In this document: positions 48,031 through 59,530 of the stretch, one piece after another
Position numbering within the stretch: position 1 is the stretch's first letter
Layout: each line of letters starts with the position of its first letter
Source: Siphonodentalium dalli
Taxonomy: Eukaryota; Mollusca; Scaphopoda; Gadilida; Siphonodentaliidae
NCBI GenBank assembly: GCA_032622095.1
Contig: CP136061.1
Span: 83,178,324 to 83,242,323, forward strand
Reading direction: 5' to 3'
DNA: 64,000 nt
The notes under the pieces: model-generated
Told to the model about the DNA's origin: nothing
Seen by the model: only the letters and a program-made list of their open reading frames with translations
Database searches by the model: none
Position numbers and translations under genes: made by a program

Positions 48031-48362
48031 GGTGGGCTCGGTGGCTCAATCGGTTAGGTGTACAACTCCAAGCGGTTTCGCCCTCCAGTGCTGGCGATAA
48101 GGGTTAAAATTCATATGTTTCCATCGAATGATTGCATTGCCATCGATCGGTTTTTCAATTTCAATTTTTGATAGGTTCGCTTTTCGAGTCAAATTTTAAA
48201 TAATGGTGGAGTTGCCAGTTACTGGCCGACGAGTTTGTCAGCCAATGAAATCAATGTTAGATTAGCCGTAAGTGTGCGGATTTTCTCCACCACTACAACT
48301 GACAATGTCGTGATATGGCGTTAGTTTCTCAAAGCGACATTAAACCCCAATCAATCAAACAA
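48031..48362 (+). mobile_element. tRNA-derived SINE
   Basis: The head contains a good RNA polymerase III A box ('ggtggctcaatcggttagg', 48040-48058) and a weak B box ('gggttaaaattc', 48101-48112). These are spaced as in a tRNA but with no cloverleaf that I would trust as a functional tRNA. The tail ends 'cattaaaccccaatcaatca' + 'aac', the familiar ending of molluscan SINEs. About 330 bp, in the intron between exons D and A. Confidence 0.75.
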
Positions 48363-48922
48363 TTATGAGAGTGGCCACAATGATGGACTTGTCCGATACA
48401 AAGAAGCGTGTGTCCGTGGGTATAGTCCGAATTTATCACAGAACAAACGTTCATTTGAGCTAGATATACACAGGCCTGTTTAATTTACCGTTCCCATTTT
48501 GTCGAATTTTTTAAACCTTCACCACAATCATGTTACACAGCTGTTTACTACATTTATCCGGTGAGGATAATCCCTTTGCACTACCTTGTGGATAAGATTT
48601 ATATCAACGCCATCATGTGGTTCCATGTCCGGGCGGCTCAGCAGGGGGCTGGCACGTCAGTATTATCAATGCATGTTTCCAATCAAAGTGAGTAAAAGTC
48701 AAAAGCAACTTTACTAATTGACTACCCGATGATAAGTAGCTTGGTGTTTGATTGTTTTGTGTTTAAATTTTCAGCTATAAGTTCATGTAACTTTGTTGAA
48801 CAAATTATCTGAACATCTCAACAAATAAATTAATTTGAATCAACAGGGCAGTTCTTTATATGTCGCCTGCTTCGATGAATATATATTTCCTATACAGGAA
48901 GACTATTCCAATAGATGCTTAC

Positions 48923-49174
48923 ATAATTGAATTGGATGAACCAGTTATGTGTGAATGGGTTAAGTATAAACTCAGGACTTAAATAAATACCATCAAGTTT
49001 CCGTGGTTTCTCAGCGTTATTCTCTACTGGCCGCTCTATTTCTGTATCCTTATTTTGTTTTAATGGCTGGCATTGCGGCAATAAGATAAATGTGCTGAAC
49101 AGAGTCATGACGCTAAATAGCGACGCAAAGAAGATGAAGGAATACATCGGACTGACCCCGTTTTCGTATGCAAT
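48923..49174 (-). CDS. SLC43-like transporter, exon D, acceptor inside the minisatellite
   Basis: On the minus strand the last minisatellite unit supplies the acceptor 'cgtgtatatccacag' before 49174. The exon then reads 'IAYENGVSPMYSFIFFASLF', 'SVMTLFSTFILLP' and a hydrophilic loop rich in Asn, Glu and Lys. 'YxxGVSxxxxFxxxAxxxxxxxxxxFxLLP' fits the SLC43 helix before the central loop. Two donors are possible: 'aattat|gtaagc' after 48923 (strong, phase 0) or 'gatg|gtattt' after 48991 (weaker, but phase 1, which joins exon A in frame). I favour the shorter exon on phase. Upstream exons (first five helices) must lie right of 49174, beyond one or both satellite arrays, and were not found. Confidence 0.65.
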
Positions 49175-50518
49175 CTGTGGATATACACGAAGACATACAA
49201 TCTGTGGATATACACGAAGACATACAATCTGTGGATATACACGAAGACATACAATATGTGGATATACACGAAGACATACAATATGTGGATATACACGAAG
49301 ACATACAATATGTGGATATACACGAAGACATACAATCTGTGGATATACACGAAGACATACAATCTGTGGATATACACGAAGACATACAATATGTGGATAT
49401 ACACGAAGACATACAATATGTGGATATACACGAAGACATACAATCTGTGGATATACACGAAGACATACAATATGTGGATATACACGAAGACATACAATTG
49501 GTGGATATACACGAAGACATACAATCTGTGGATATACACGAAGACATACAATATGTGGATATACACGAAGACATACAATCTGTGGATATACACGAAGACA
49601 TACAATATGTGGATATACACGAAGACATACAATCTGTGGATATACACGAAGACATACAATCTGTGGATATACACGAAGACATACAATATGTGGATATACA
49701 CGAAGACATACAATATGTGGATATACACGAAGACATACAATCTGTGGATATACACGAAGACATACAATATGTGGATATACACGAAGACATACAATTGGTG
49801 GATATACACGAAGACATACAATCTGTGGATATACACGAAGACATACAATATCTGGATATACACGAAGACATACAATCTGTGGATATACACGAAGACATAC
49901 AATATGTGGATATACACGAAGACATACAATCTGTGGATATACACGAAGACATACAATATGTGGATATACACGAAGACATACAATCTGTGGATATACACGA
50001 AGACATACAATATGTGGATATACACGAAGACATACAATCTGTGGATATACACGAAGACATACAATATGTGGATATACACGAAGACATACAATCTGTGGAT
50101 ATACACGAAGACATACAATATGTGGATATACACGAAGACATACAATCTGTGGATATACACGAAGACATACAATCTGTGGATATACACGAAGACATACAAT
50201 ATGTGGATATACACGAAGACATACAATATGTGGATATACACGAAGACATACAATCTGTGGATATACACGAAGACATACAATCTGTGGATATACACGAAGA
50301 CATACAATATGTGGATATACACGAAGACATACAATCTGTGGATATACACGAAGACATACAATATGTGGATATACACGAAGACATACAATCTGTGGATATA
50401 CACGAAGACATACAATCTGTGGATATACACGAAGACATACAATATGTGGATATACACGAAGACATACAATCTGTGGATATACACGAAGACATACAATCTG
50501 TGGATATACACGAAGTTA
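49171..50518. repeat. 27-bp minisatellite array 1, about 50 units
   Basis: Unit (plus strand) 'tctgtggatatacacgaaga' + 'catacaa', 27 bp. I count 50 units with three main variants at two or three adjacent bases: 'tctgtgg' (26), 'tatgtgg' (22, one with an extra change) and 'ttggtgg' (2). Because 27 is a multiple of three and the unit lacks stops in most frames, several frames stay open through the whole array on both strands; these are not genes. It is directly fused to the 3' splice site of SLC43-like exon D. Confidence 0.95.
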
Positions 50519-50705
50519 AAGGGTCGAAACATGATATGACATGCGCTTAGCGTGGCATATAGTCAGCAAACTGCAACTGATGACGTTCTTATCAAAACAT
50601 TCTGGCATCTTTTTAACTCATTGGGAGAATTTTTCAAAAACCTAGAAATTCTACCTTTGGCATTAAATGAATCTTATTTCGATGGGGTACGTTCAAAAAC
50701 TATTT

Positions 50706-51023
50706 TCAAAATTCTAATAAACCGCTCCAGGGTCCAGCTTCCACCTCAAAATTCATGTCATCAGAACGAGGAGCAAATTGTCTGCGGGAAATTGGGACCT
50801 TGGTCATCATCACATATAGCCTAGAATCTTCTTTAATATGCATACAGCAGACAACCTCCCCTTTCTTTTGACATCCATGCATTTGTGAACCACCTTCATT
50901 TTGTGGGGAAATTATATGACAGATAGGTTGAAAGCCGTTAATTCTTTCACTATACTTATGTTCACAAACGGAAAGGCCGCAAGTCCCGTCAGCCAGTGCT
51001 CCATTCTGACTTTTTATTGTCAT
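50706..51023 (-). CDS. orphan exon-like open frame, Cys-rich
   Basis: Minus strand, acceptor-like 'acctagccctccag' immediately before the frame, which then stays open for about 105 codons to a TGA. It contains 'DGTCGLSVCEHKYSERING' and 'MHGCQKKGEVVCCMHIKED', six Cys in all, without a signal peptide or membrane helix. I do not recognise a domain. It lies between the two minisatellite arrays on the same strand as the SLC43-like gene but shows no resemblance to that family. It may be a terminal exon of another gene or a chance frame. Confidence 0.35.
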   Translation of the reverse strand: MTIKSQNGALADGTCGLSVCEHKYSERINGFQPICHIISPQNEGGSQMHGCQKKGEVVCCMHIKEDSRLYVMMTKVPISRRQFAPRSDDMNFEVEAGPWSGLLEF

Positions 51024-51738
51024 TCTGGAGGGCTAGGTGTGTTTTTTCGTGCATATATATTTGTATATATATAATATTATTATCTCTACCCATATAATAA
51101 TTGTTGTGAGATATAATGCTCAATTACATTTATCTTAAGTATATAATCTAACCCTATATATTATGCTTCATAATCCTAAGGTAATAATTTACTGGTGTTA
51201 GTGAGTACTTTCCAGCATGCATACATCTCACAATAAGATGTATTACCCCATGTACTCATCTAAATTAATTATTCGGAATCTTGTTTAAGTGTTTAACCAC
51301 CACCTATATGTAACATAGTCATATACGGATTGTAATATGTAAAGATACTTCACGATGACAGATATGATAGCTATATATAGCTAACTTGGTCACATAAAGA
51401 GCGTTTAACAATATAATATAGAGAGCGTTTAACTCTAATTATACCTACAGTGTATATATTATAATACTATATGGGGGGACTATACTACCGCTTTATATAG
51501 ACCGTACATTATGCACCGACCGGTATCAATTGTGTGTAAAATTCTTATGACAAATGCGTTCTTAGCCGTTTTACCTTTTTCTTTAGTTGACTTTCAAAAA
51601 GGCCTTCTGGTCAACCTGCCAGCACATTACTTTGACTTTTCTCAGTCTTTCTGGTGTGCTAGGTGTGGGGTCGCTAACCTTGACAGTTCTGCTACCCGGT
51701 CAGACACCCCCTTACCTTGTATGGTTACACATAAAAGC

Positions 51739-54548
51739 AATATGTGGATATACACGAAGACATACAATATGTGGATATACACGAAGACATACAATCTGTG
51801 GATATACACGAAGACATACAATCTGTGGATATACACGAAGACATACAATATGTGGATATACACGAAGACATACAATCTGTGGATATACACGAAGACATAC
51901 AATCTGTGGATATACACGAAGACATACAATATGTGGATATACACGAAGACATACAATTGGTGGATATACACGAAGACATACAATCTGTGGATATACACGA
52001 AGACATACAATCTGTGGATATACACGAAGACATACAATATGTGGATATACACGAAGACATACAATATGTGGATATACACGAAGACATACAATTGGTGGAT
52101 ATACACGAAGACATACAATCTGTGGATATACACGAAGACATACAATCTGTGGATATACACGAAGACATACAATATGTGGATATACACGAAGACATACAAT
52201 TGGTGGATATACACGAAGACATACAATTGGTGGATATACACGAAGACATACAATATGTGGATATACACGAAGACATACAATATGTGGATATACACGAAGA
52301 CATACAATCTGTGGATATACACGAAGACATACAATCTGTGGATATACACGAAGACATACAATATGTGGATATACACGAAGACATACAATTGGTGGATATA
52401 CACGAAGACATACAATTGGTGGATATACACGAAGACATACAATATGTGGATATACACGAAGACATACAATCTGTGGATATACACGAAGACATACAATATG
52501 TGGATATACACGAAGACATACAATTGGTGGATATACACGAAGACATACAATCTGTGGATATACACGAAGACATACAATCTGTGGATATACACGAAGACAT
52601 ACAATATGTGGATATACACGAAGACATACAATTGGTGGATATACACGAAGACATACAATTGGTGGATATACACGAAGACATACAATTGGTGGATATACAC
52701 GAAGACATACAATTGGTGGATATACACGAAGACATACAATATGTGGATATACACGAAGACATACAATTGGTGGATATACACGAAGACATACAATATGTGG
52801 ATATACACGAAGACATACAATTGGTGGATATACACGAAGACATACAATTGGTGGATATACACGAAGACATACAATTGGTGGATATACACGAAGACATACA
52901 ATTGGTGGATATACACGAAGACATACAATATGTGGATATACACGAAGACATACAATTGGTGGATATACACGAAGACATACAATCTGTGGATATACACGAA
53001 GACATACAATCTGTGGATATACACGAAGACATACAATATGTGGATATACACGAAGACATACAATTGGTGGATATACACGAAGACATACAATTGGTGGATA
53101 TACACGAAGACATACAATATGTGGATATACACGAAGACATACAATATGTGGATATACACGAAGACATACAATCTGTGGATATACACGAAGACATACAATC
53201 TGTGGATATACACGAAGACATACAATATGTGGATATACACGAAGACATACAATTGGTGGATATACACGAAGACATACAATTGGTGGATATACACGAAGAC
53301 ATACAATATGTGGATATACACGAAGACATACAATCTGTGGATATACACGAAGACATACAATCTGTGGATATACACGAAGACATACAATCTGTGGATATAC
53401 ACGAAGACATACAATATGTGGATATACACGAAGACATACAATCTGTGGATATACACGAAGACATACAATATGTGGATATACACGAAGACATACAATCTGT
53501 GGATATACACGAAGACATACAATCTGTGGATATACACGAAGACAAACAATTGGTGGATATACACGAAGACATACAATTGGTGGATATACACGAAGACATA
53601 CAATTGGTGGATATACACGAAGACATACAATCTGTGGATATACACGAAGACATACAATCTGTGGATATACACGAAGACATACAATCTGTGGATATACACG
53701 AAGACATACAATCTGTGGATATACACGAAGACATACAATCTGTGGATATACACGAAGACATACAATATGTGGATATACACGAAGACATACAATCTGTGGA
53801 TATACACGAAGACATACAATATGTGGATATACACGAAGACATACAATCTGTGGATATACACGAAGACATACAATATGTGGATATACACGAAGACATACAA
53901 TCTGTGGATATACACGAAGACATACAATCTGTGGATATACACGAAGACATACAATTGGTGGATATACACGAAGACATACAATCTGTGGATATACACGAAG
54001 ACATACAATATGTGGATATACACGAAGACATACAATCTGTGGATATACACGAAGACATACAATCTGTGGATATACACGAAGACATACAATATGTGGATAT
54101 ACACGAAGACATACAATCTGTGGATATACACGAAGACATACAATTGGTGGATATACACGAAGACATACAATTGGTGGATATACACGAAGACATACAATTG
54201 GTGGATATACACGAAGACATACAATTGGTGGATATACACGAAGACATACAATATGTGGATATACACGAAGACATACATTCTGTGGATATACACGAAGACA
54301 TACAATCTGTGGATATACACGAAGACATACAATCTGTGGATATACACGAAGACATACAATCTGTGGATATACACGAAGACATACAATCTGTGGATATACA
54401 CGAAGACATACAATATGTGGATATACACGAAGACATACAATCTGTGGATATACACGAAGACATACAATCTGTGGATATACACGAAGACATACAATCTGTG
54501 GATATACACGAAGACATACAATCTGTGGATATACACGAAGACATACAT
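51739..54548. repeat. 27-bp minisatellite array 2, about 104 units
   Basis: Same unit and orientation as array 1, separated by about 1.2 kb of unrelated sequence. The 'ttggtgg' variant, rare in array 1, makes up roughly a third of the units here. A 14-unit block occurs twice (about 52.1-52.5 and 53.0-53.4 kb). On the minus strand the array ends at 'attgcttttatgtgtaacca' followed by 'tacaag|gtaagg', a good donor-like sequence. Open frames of up to about 1,000 codons are artefacts of the 27-bp period. Confidence 0.95.
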
Positions 54549-54711
54549 TCACGATTATGTTTTTAACCATCGACACATTCAGTAAAACATTCAGACCTCT
54601 ATAGTTACGGAATTCAATATTTTGTTTCCAAAGAGCTGCGCAGGTTTCAGAATGTCGTTTTTGTCAAGTGAGAGTACCGAGATGTTTATTTATCTGCAAC
54701 TTTAACACATT

Positions 54712-54868
54712 GATATAGATGTGCTTATATACACAATGTGTTTGTATCGATTCATATATCGCGACGAGGCAAGTTGTCGTGGCCATATAGCTATATGGCC
54801 ACGAAAACTAGCCGAGTCGCGATACGTGAATCGTTACAAACACATTGTGTATATAACACATTTATCTA
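54712..54868. mobile_element. foldback element of about 150 bp
   Basis: 'tatacacaatgtgtttgta' pairs with 'tacaaacacattgtgtata', and the stem continues through 'atcgcgac' to a tip 'gtggccatatagctatatgg'. Arms differ at several positions. Confidence 0.75.
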
Positions 54869-54869
54869 T

Positions 54870-55690
54870 CATTGGTGTGACAGAATCCACTGCACAAATT
54901 ACATTTTAGGAGTTTCTTAAATGCCAAAAACTGTTGAATTGGTGTCCGACGATTAGCTTTCTTGAGTAAATTCTCACAATCTGCAAAGGTATCTATGTCA
55001 CGCGATCAGCTCGCTTTGCTAAATATTCACAACCTGCAAGTTCACGCGAATATGCCTAACGGAAATTGTATTCAATGGACAAAATCTCTTACAATTATAA
55101 TACATACTGAACATATACATATTAGTTACTTTGTGATATGTTATACCATAAGACCCATGATGATAGCCTGGTAGGCAATCAAATAATGTTAAAACCTTGG
55201 ATCTATTTGTTTATAGTACGCAAGAATATACGTTGGAATGTCGTTTTGATTTTTCACGCGATTGATGTGACGTCAATTCATTCATGATTTTGAACCAGTC
55301 AACGACGTCACGAGCGCCTTGTATCGCAACGGCAGTAACGATACGGATGCTTTTATCGCCAATTCGTTATCGCCAATTGTATCAGTCAATTTCGTAGGAA
55401 ATGGTAGATAAAGAATGGGATCTATCATACATGCAAAAATGATATGGGTTAATATCAGATTGTCGTCATTTATCTTGGGCTTAAGAATACATGAAGATCA
55501 CAAACACAGCCTAAATTTAATTTTTAAACATAACATACTGAAAGTATATAATGGTAATGCATTACATTCGTAAGTGTAATGGTAACGCATTACTTCTCAT
55601 TTTATAATTGTAATAGTAATTGTGATGCAAAAATTGCCGATATTGGAAATACACCAGTTTGCAAAATAATAGACCCATCGTAATGGGTGC
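54870..55690. other. no supported gene
   Basis: AT-rich sequence. A short 'aatggtaa(t/c)gcattac' word occurs twice near 55550-55600. No coding signal. Confidence 0.35.
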
Positions 55691-55874
55691 AGGACGTTTC
55701 GGCACTTGGTTGTTTCGGCCCAGGTACTTGGCCCTTCATCGAAGACGTTTCGGCACTTATTTCTTTTTCTTATCTTTTCGTATATAATATTGTCTTTGAT
55801 GTTGCATTTATATTCGCCGTTTGTTATGATTCGGTATAGTACATATATAAGTCGAATCCGCAAAACAAGAAGAC

Positions 55875-56048
55875 TTGAAGTCAACATTCGGCAGATCAAC
55901 GGGGTCCGTTGTAAAAGTCGCCTTTGGAAAACATGCCGATATCGACGCCCCTACTGCCAGTCGTCCCAAACAATCCAACGCTGTTAGAAATATCAACCAC
56001 ATGCCACAAGCACAACGGCAAGATGATCCAGCCACATGTCACGAAGAG
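55875..56048 (+). CDS. MULE transposase gene, upstream exon
   Basis: The open stretch ends with 'RPKQSNAVRNINHMPQAQRQ' and 'DDPATCHEE' before donor 'gaagag|gtaata' (56048). In FLYWCH/MULE proteins a short linker of this type ('RPxxxxxVRxxNxxRQxxRPxDP') connects the zinc domain to the transposase core, which fits. A complete FLYWCH domain upstream is not clear; a different frame over 55830-55960 has 'NGVRCKSRLWKT', hinting at a shifted remnant. The exon start is not determined. Phase 0 to the next exon. Confidence 0.5.
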
Positions 56049-56222
56049 GTAATATATGCAATGTTTCCTACACTTTATTTCAACAATATAGAGAACATAA
56101 TAAGTTATAACTGTAAAAACCTTCAAACATTCACCAACACTCTTATGTTAATTACCTTCGTAATCAGATAGATATGATTGTAATCTGGTTGTACCTGCTA
56201 GCTTATCGTAACAGCAGTTATA

Positions 56223-56311
56223 TGATTAATTCGCACTCTAATCAAACTTTGTTGTTTTTGCAACAGTTGTCTGATTAATTCGCACTCTAATTAGACGTTG
56301 TTGTTTTTGCA
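56223..56311 (+). repeat. duplicated 3' splice-site region in the MULE intron
   Basis: Two copies of a roughly 42-bp block ('tgattaattcgcactctaat' ... 'ttgttgtttttgca'), at 56223-56266 and 56272-56311. The first ends in CAACAG, the second in CAG at the used acceptor. Confidence 0.8.
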
Positions 56312-56801
56312 GATAAATCAAGCCTTTCTAGAGGCCAACGCCCCTGACTTCTATCATATCGACGTCCACTGCACCGAGACCAGCAGACGACATGTTGTGT
56401 TCTACACGGAGCGCAAACTTCAACTTCTCGCCAAGTCCAACGTCTGGTACCTGGATGCAACATTCCGTGCCATCAGCAAACAACGGTCTCAACTTCTGTC
56501 CATCCACTCATTCGTCAAGTGCAACGACAACTACAAGCAGGTCCCTTTGGCGTTCGCCATCATGGAAGGTAGAAAGAAAGCTGACTACTATTCAGTGCTC
56601 CGAGCCACAGACAAACGACTACCATCGAACATCAGACTCCAACGATTTGTCTTAGACTTCGAGGCTGGAATGTGGCAGGCCATTCGACAACGTTTTTCAG
56701 GTTACCCGATTTGTGTTTGTGCTTTCCACTCTGGTCACAAGCCGTGTTCAGGAAGGTTCAAGACGTCGGCCTTCATGTGTGTAAAACAGATTGTTTTTTA
56801 A
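56312..56801 (+). pseudogene. MULE transposase core exon, frameshifted
   Basis: After acceptor 'gttgtttttgcag' the frame reads 'INQAFLEANAPDFYHID', then 'RRHVVFYTERKLQLL', 'VWYLDATFRAISK', 'QLLSIHSFVK', 'KQVPLAFAIMEGRKKADYYS' and 'VLDFEAGMWQAIRQRF'. 'LDATF' carries the first and 'LDFEAG' the second catalytic Asp of the MULE-type DDE transposase. At about 56728 the 'CxFHW' motif is disrupted: the frame reads 'CAFHSGHKP', while a one-base shift restores 'WSQAVFRKVQ'-type wording typical of the family. The third acidic residue and the rest of the protein are missing before the right-end repeats. The copy is dead, but its splice structure is still readable. Confidence 0.75.
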
Positions 56802-57306
56802 ATTATATTACATTTAAATTAAATAAAAAACACAAATAAGTTCTGTATAAACACTATATTATAATTGACAATAATTATCCAAAGAATACAAAAACAGAAA
56901 AAAATATTTTATTCGCTCCGACAAATGCTGTTTTCAAATAAACGCTCTTTATTTCTACCATATCATGAATAGACTAACATGGAACGCTCTTTTCTTGTCC
57001 ACGCCGTGCACATTGCTATTTGTTTGGGACAAAACACTAACGTTGTTTTTTATCTTTCAGTCAGCATATAACCAGAAGGGAGATATTCATTACCAAGTGT
57101 TTATTTTTGTTACCATGTTACATGTTTTAGCACATTTTATTGAAATAAAGAATAAAAAAAAAAAAAATTAGTCTTCATTCATAATTTCGTTGGTCTGAAA
57201 ATTAGAAGGTGCCGAAAAGTCCAAAGTGCCGAAAAGTCAGGTGCCGAAACGTCCAGGTGCCGAACGGCAACCCCAGGTGCCGAAACGTCCAGGTGCCGAA
57301 ACGTCT

Positions 57307-57904
57307 AGCATTCCCTGTAATTCAGACCAACTGTTACGGCAATTGAATATATATCGTCATATATGACGGTTGTGATAAATATCAAATAATTATATTTGAC
57401 TGTTGTACGAATGGAAATGCAACGGAAAATGTCGGCTATTCTTCGCATATCACCAAAACGAACACCACCTTCTGATTCCAATGTTGACAATTTATTCCAA
57501 CTGAATTGTTGATACACGTGACACTGCAAATGCAAGTCAGAAATATATTGTGTAGGACAGTTTGCATTTCATTAATACTGTGAATGGACAGTCATCTCCT
57601 GCAATCGCCTTCAAGCCAACGATATTACCATCCAAGGATATTGCACCATAAAATATTGCAATTATCCTGCTAAATACGACAATTATGTCGATCATTCGAA
57701 ACGGAAATATCGTCGCCTCATCATTGGATCGGGTTCCAGTCGAAGCGAAATTGAAAAGTCACGTGATCTGCTTTACTCGGAATTTTGACTAGTCACGACG
57801 TCGCGTGGTCAGAACTGTGTACCTTGTGTTATGAGCGTAATATACAATAGTTCCTGTTTTGAATTGAGTTCTATTGCATTTTTATAAGATAGATTGGTTT
57901 ATGT
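57307..57904. other. no supported gene
   Basis: Non-coding by inspection; no repeats shared with the rest of the window. Confidence 0.35.
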
Positions 57905-58121
57905 GCCGAAATTACACAATAAAACTTCTGGTCTCTGTTAACAGTAACCACTATTGTTCATTAGCTAAACAATCACACCTTTTTAGACCAGAAAATATTC
58001 GAAATAAAATCAATATTAACCGATAGAAGCATTTCCGGACAGGATTCTTTGACTCATATCTAATACTTTATTCCCCGGTAACTATATAACACATGTTTAC
58101 AAAGAGATAATCCACCTTTAA
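57905..58121. mobile_element. MITE family A copy A8, right half
   Basis: Matches the family from 'gtctctgttaacagtaacca' to 'ccacctttaa'. A further scrap ('cacctgtccggaaacgcttc') lies at 58379-58400. Confidence 0.8.
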
Positions 58122-58929
58122 TACTATACTGCCTAAGTTTGAATCTAGTCCGCCTCCAATATGACTCCAATACTTGACCACACGAAGTGCACCAACTTGA
58201 ACCATTTTGTTTATTCAAATATTTTCCTGGACCAGGATCCAGGAATCTCTGCTGTACTTCAATGTACTTGTGCCAACTGCGCTCGGGTGTGTCGCACTAA
58301 TATTTTGATAGTGACCCCACGCTTGGATCACATTAGGATATGTTGACACCACATGTTGTTCTGTTTAGTGTAAATCCACACCTGTCCGGAAACGCTTCTG
58401 TCAATTAATAATGATTGCTCTATCGATATTTTCTTATACAATGCCATAATTAATTAAAAGTGCATTGAATATTTTCCTATTTTCAATAAAACAATTTATA
58501 TTAAATCGTCCTCGGTGTGCAATTTTCCAATCCTAGTGGTGCTTTTGGTTGGAATTTATTATCAGTTGGAAGGTTTCACGCATCATGTGAAAAAATGTAA
58601 TTTAATGTCGATGGAAGCGAAAACGAAAATTAATCAAGTTGCGAAAACGGATTGGTTAACGTGTGTGGTCGAAATGCCCCATATTCAGCGAATATCCGGG
58701 TCACGTCCCTGAAATAGGCCAAACCCTTTCTCAGACTAAAGATGTTCCATCGGATGGATTTAACACCAAAAACTATCAAAACACACACAGAACGCTCTTT
58801 AATATACACCGTAAAATGGAAAATGAAACAACAAACGTTCTTTGTATATATATGCTTTATTCTCTGATCAAATTTGACATGAGAAAACGAAATTATATAC
58901 AAAAATATGGATATGTACAAAATATACAG
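58122..58929. other. no supported gene
   Basis: Short open frames only, none with family resemblance or splice support. Confidence 0.3.
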
Positions 58930-58959
58930 TGACCTCTCGAGGGTCATAATCAGCATTAT

Positions 58960-59075
58960 CAACATCACCTTCATCATCACATCAGTTTCATCCTCAAAAT
59001 AATAGTCATCATTATCATCATCATCATCAGCATCATCAGTCATCATCATCACCATCATCATCACTACATGTAATC
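58960..59075. repeat. imperfect ATC trinucleotide repeat, probable LINE 3' tail
   Basis: About 115 bp rich in 'atcatcatc' with 'agc', 'acc' and 'gtc' interruptions. On the minus strand it is a GAT-rich tail downstream of the LINE at 59531-61225, as seen in LINE families that end in short tandem repeats instead of poly(A). A long Asp-rich frame through it is an artefact. Confidence 0.65.
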
Positions 59076-59530
59076 GTTGTCGTCGCGACCATCTTCAGCA
59101 TAGCGTCGACGTTGATCATCGTCGTTGTTATCGTAGTCAACATGATCATAATATTCATAATATATATATATCTTTATTTCCTCCGTTTCCGAAGATATCA
59201 AAATATATAACAATAATAGAGACTGTCGTCTCAACATTTACACACAACACATTGAATTGTTATCATATTTTACATAATTATACAACATGACAAGTATCCA
59301 TAAACATTCAGCATACAATCATTATAGTAACATAAATATGCAAGATATCGATAAAGGCATAGGTAGCATGAAATTCAATTGACTTTTGCGGCTGACATTA
59401 TTTAATTTTTGTTGTTGTTGTTGTTGCGGCTGATATTACGATATATTCCTCTCATGTCAGCGCTGCTCATATTGTATATGCCATGTATATTTGCGAAAGT
59501 TTTATACTGTTGACGCGTATACACTTACAC

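Larger units (their letters stand above)
55691..57306. mobile_element. MuDR/MULE-like element with 'gacgtttcggcac' end repeats
   Basis: The left end has 'ggacgtttcggcacttgg' and a second 'gaagacgtttcggcactt' 50 bp inside. The right end (57205-57306) has six inverted copies of 'aggtgccgaaacgtcc' or variants. Between them lies a spliced MULE transposase gene on the plus strand. The copy number of the word differs between the two ends. I could not find a 9-bp target duplication, so the exact borders are uncertain. Confidence 0.7.

Noticed and set aside
48031-48115. Possible tRNA gene
   Set aside because: A and B boxes are present, but the cloverleaf is not credible and a SINE body with the typical tail follows.
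49092-50550. Several open frames of 430-475 codons on both strands through array 1
   Set aside because: The 27-bp unit is nine codons long and lacks stops in five frames, so all stay open automatically. The products are nine-residue repeats with no other support.
49171-54548. CRISPR-like regular repeats
   Set aside because: Units are contiguous 27-bp repeats without unique spacers, in an animal genome.
51511-54604. Open frames of about 940-1,020 codons through array 2, some with a non-repetitive N-terminus
   Set aside because: Same artefact of a repeat period divisible by three. Frames open on both strands cannot all be coding, and no splice or start context favours one.
58630-59064. Asp-rich 144-codon minus-strand frame
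   Set aside because: The acidic half is an ATC/GAT microsatellite that looks like a LINE tail; the remainder has no resemblance to any family.
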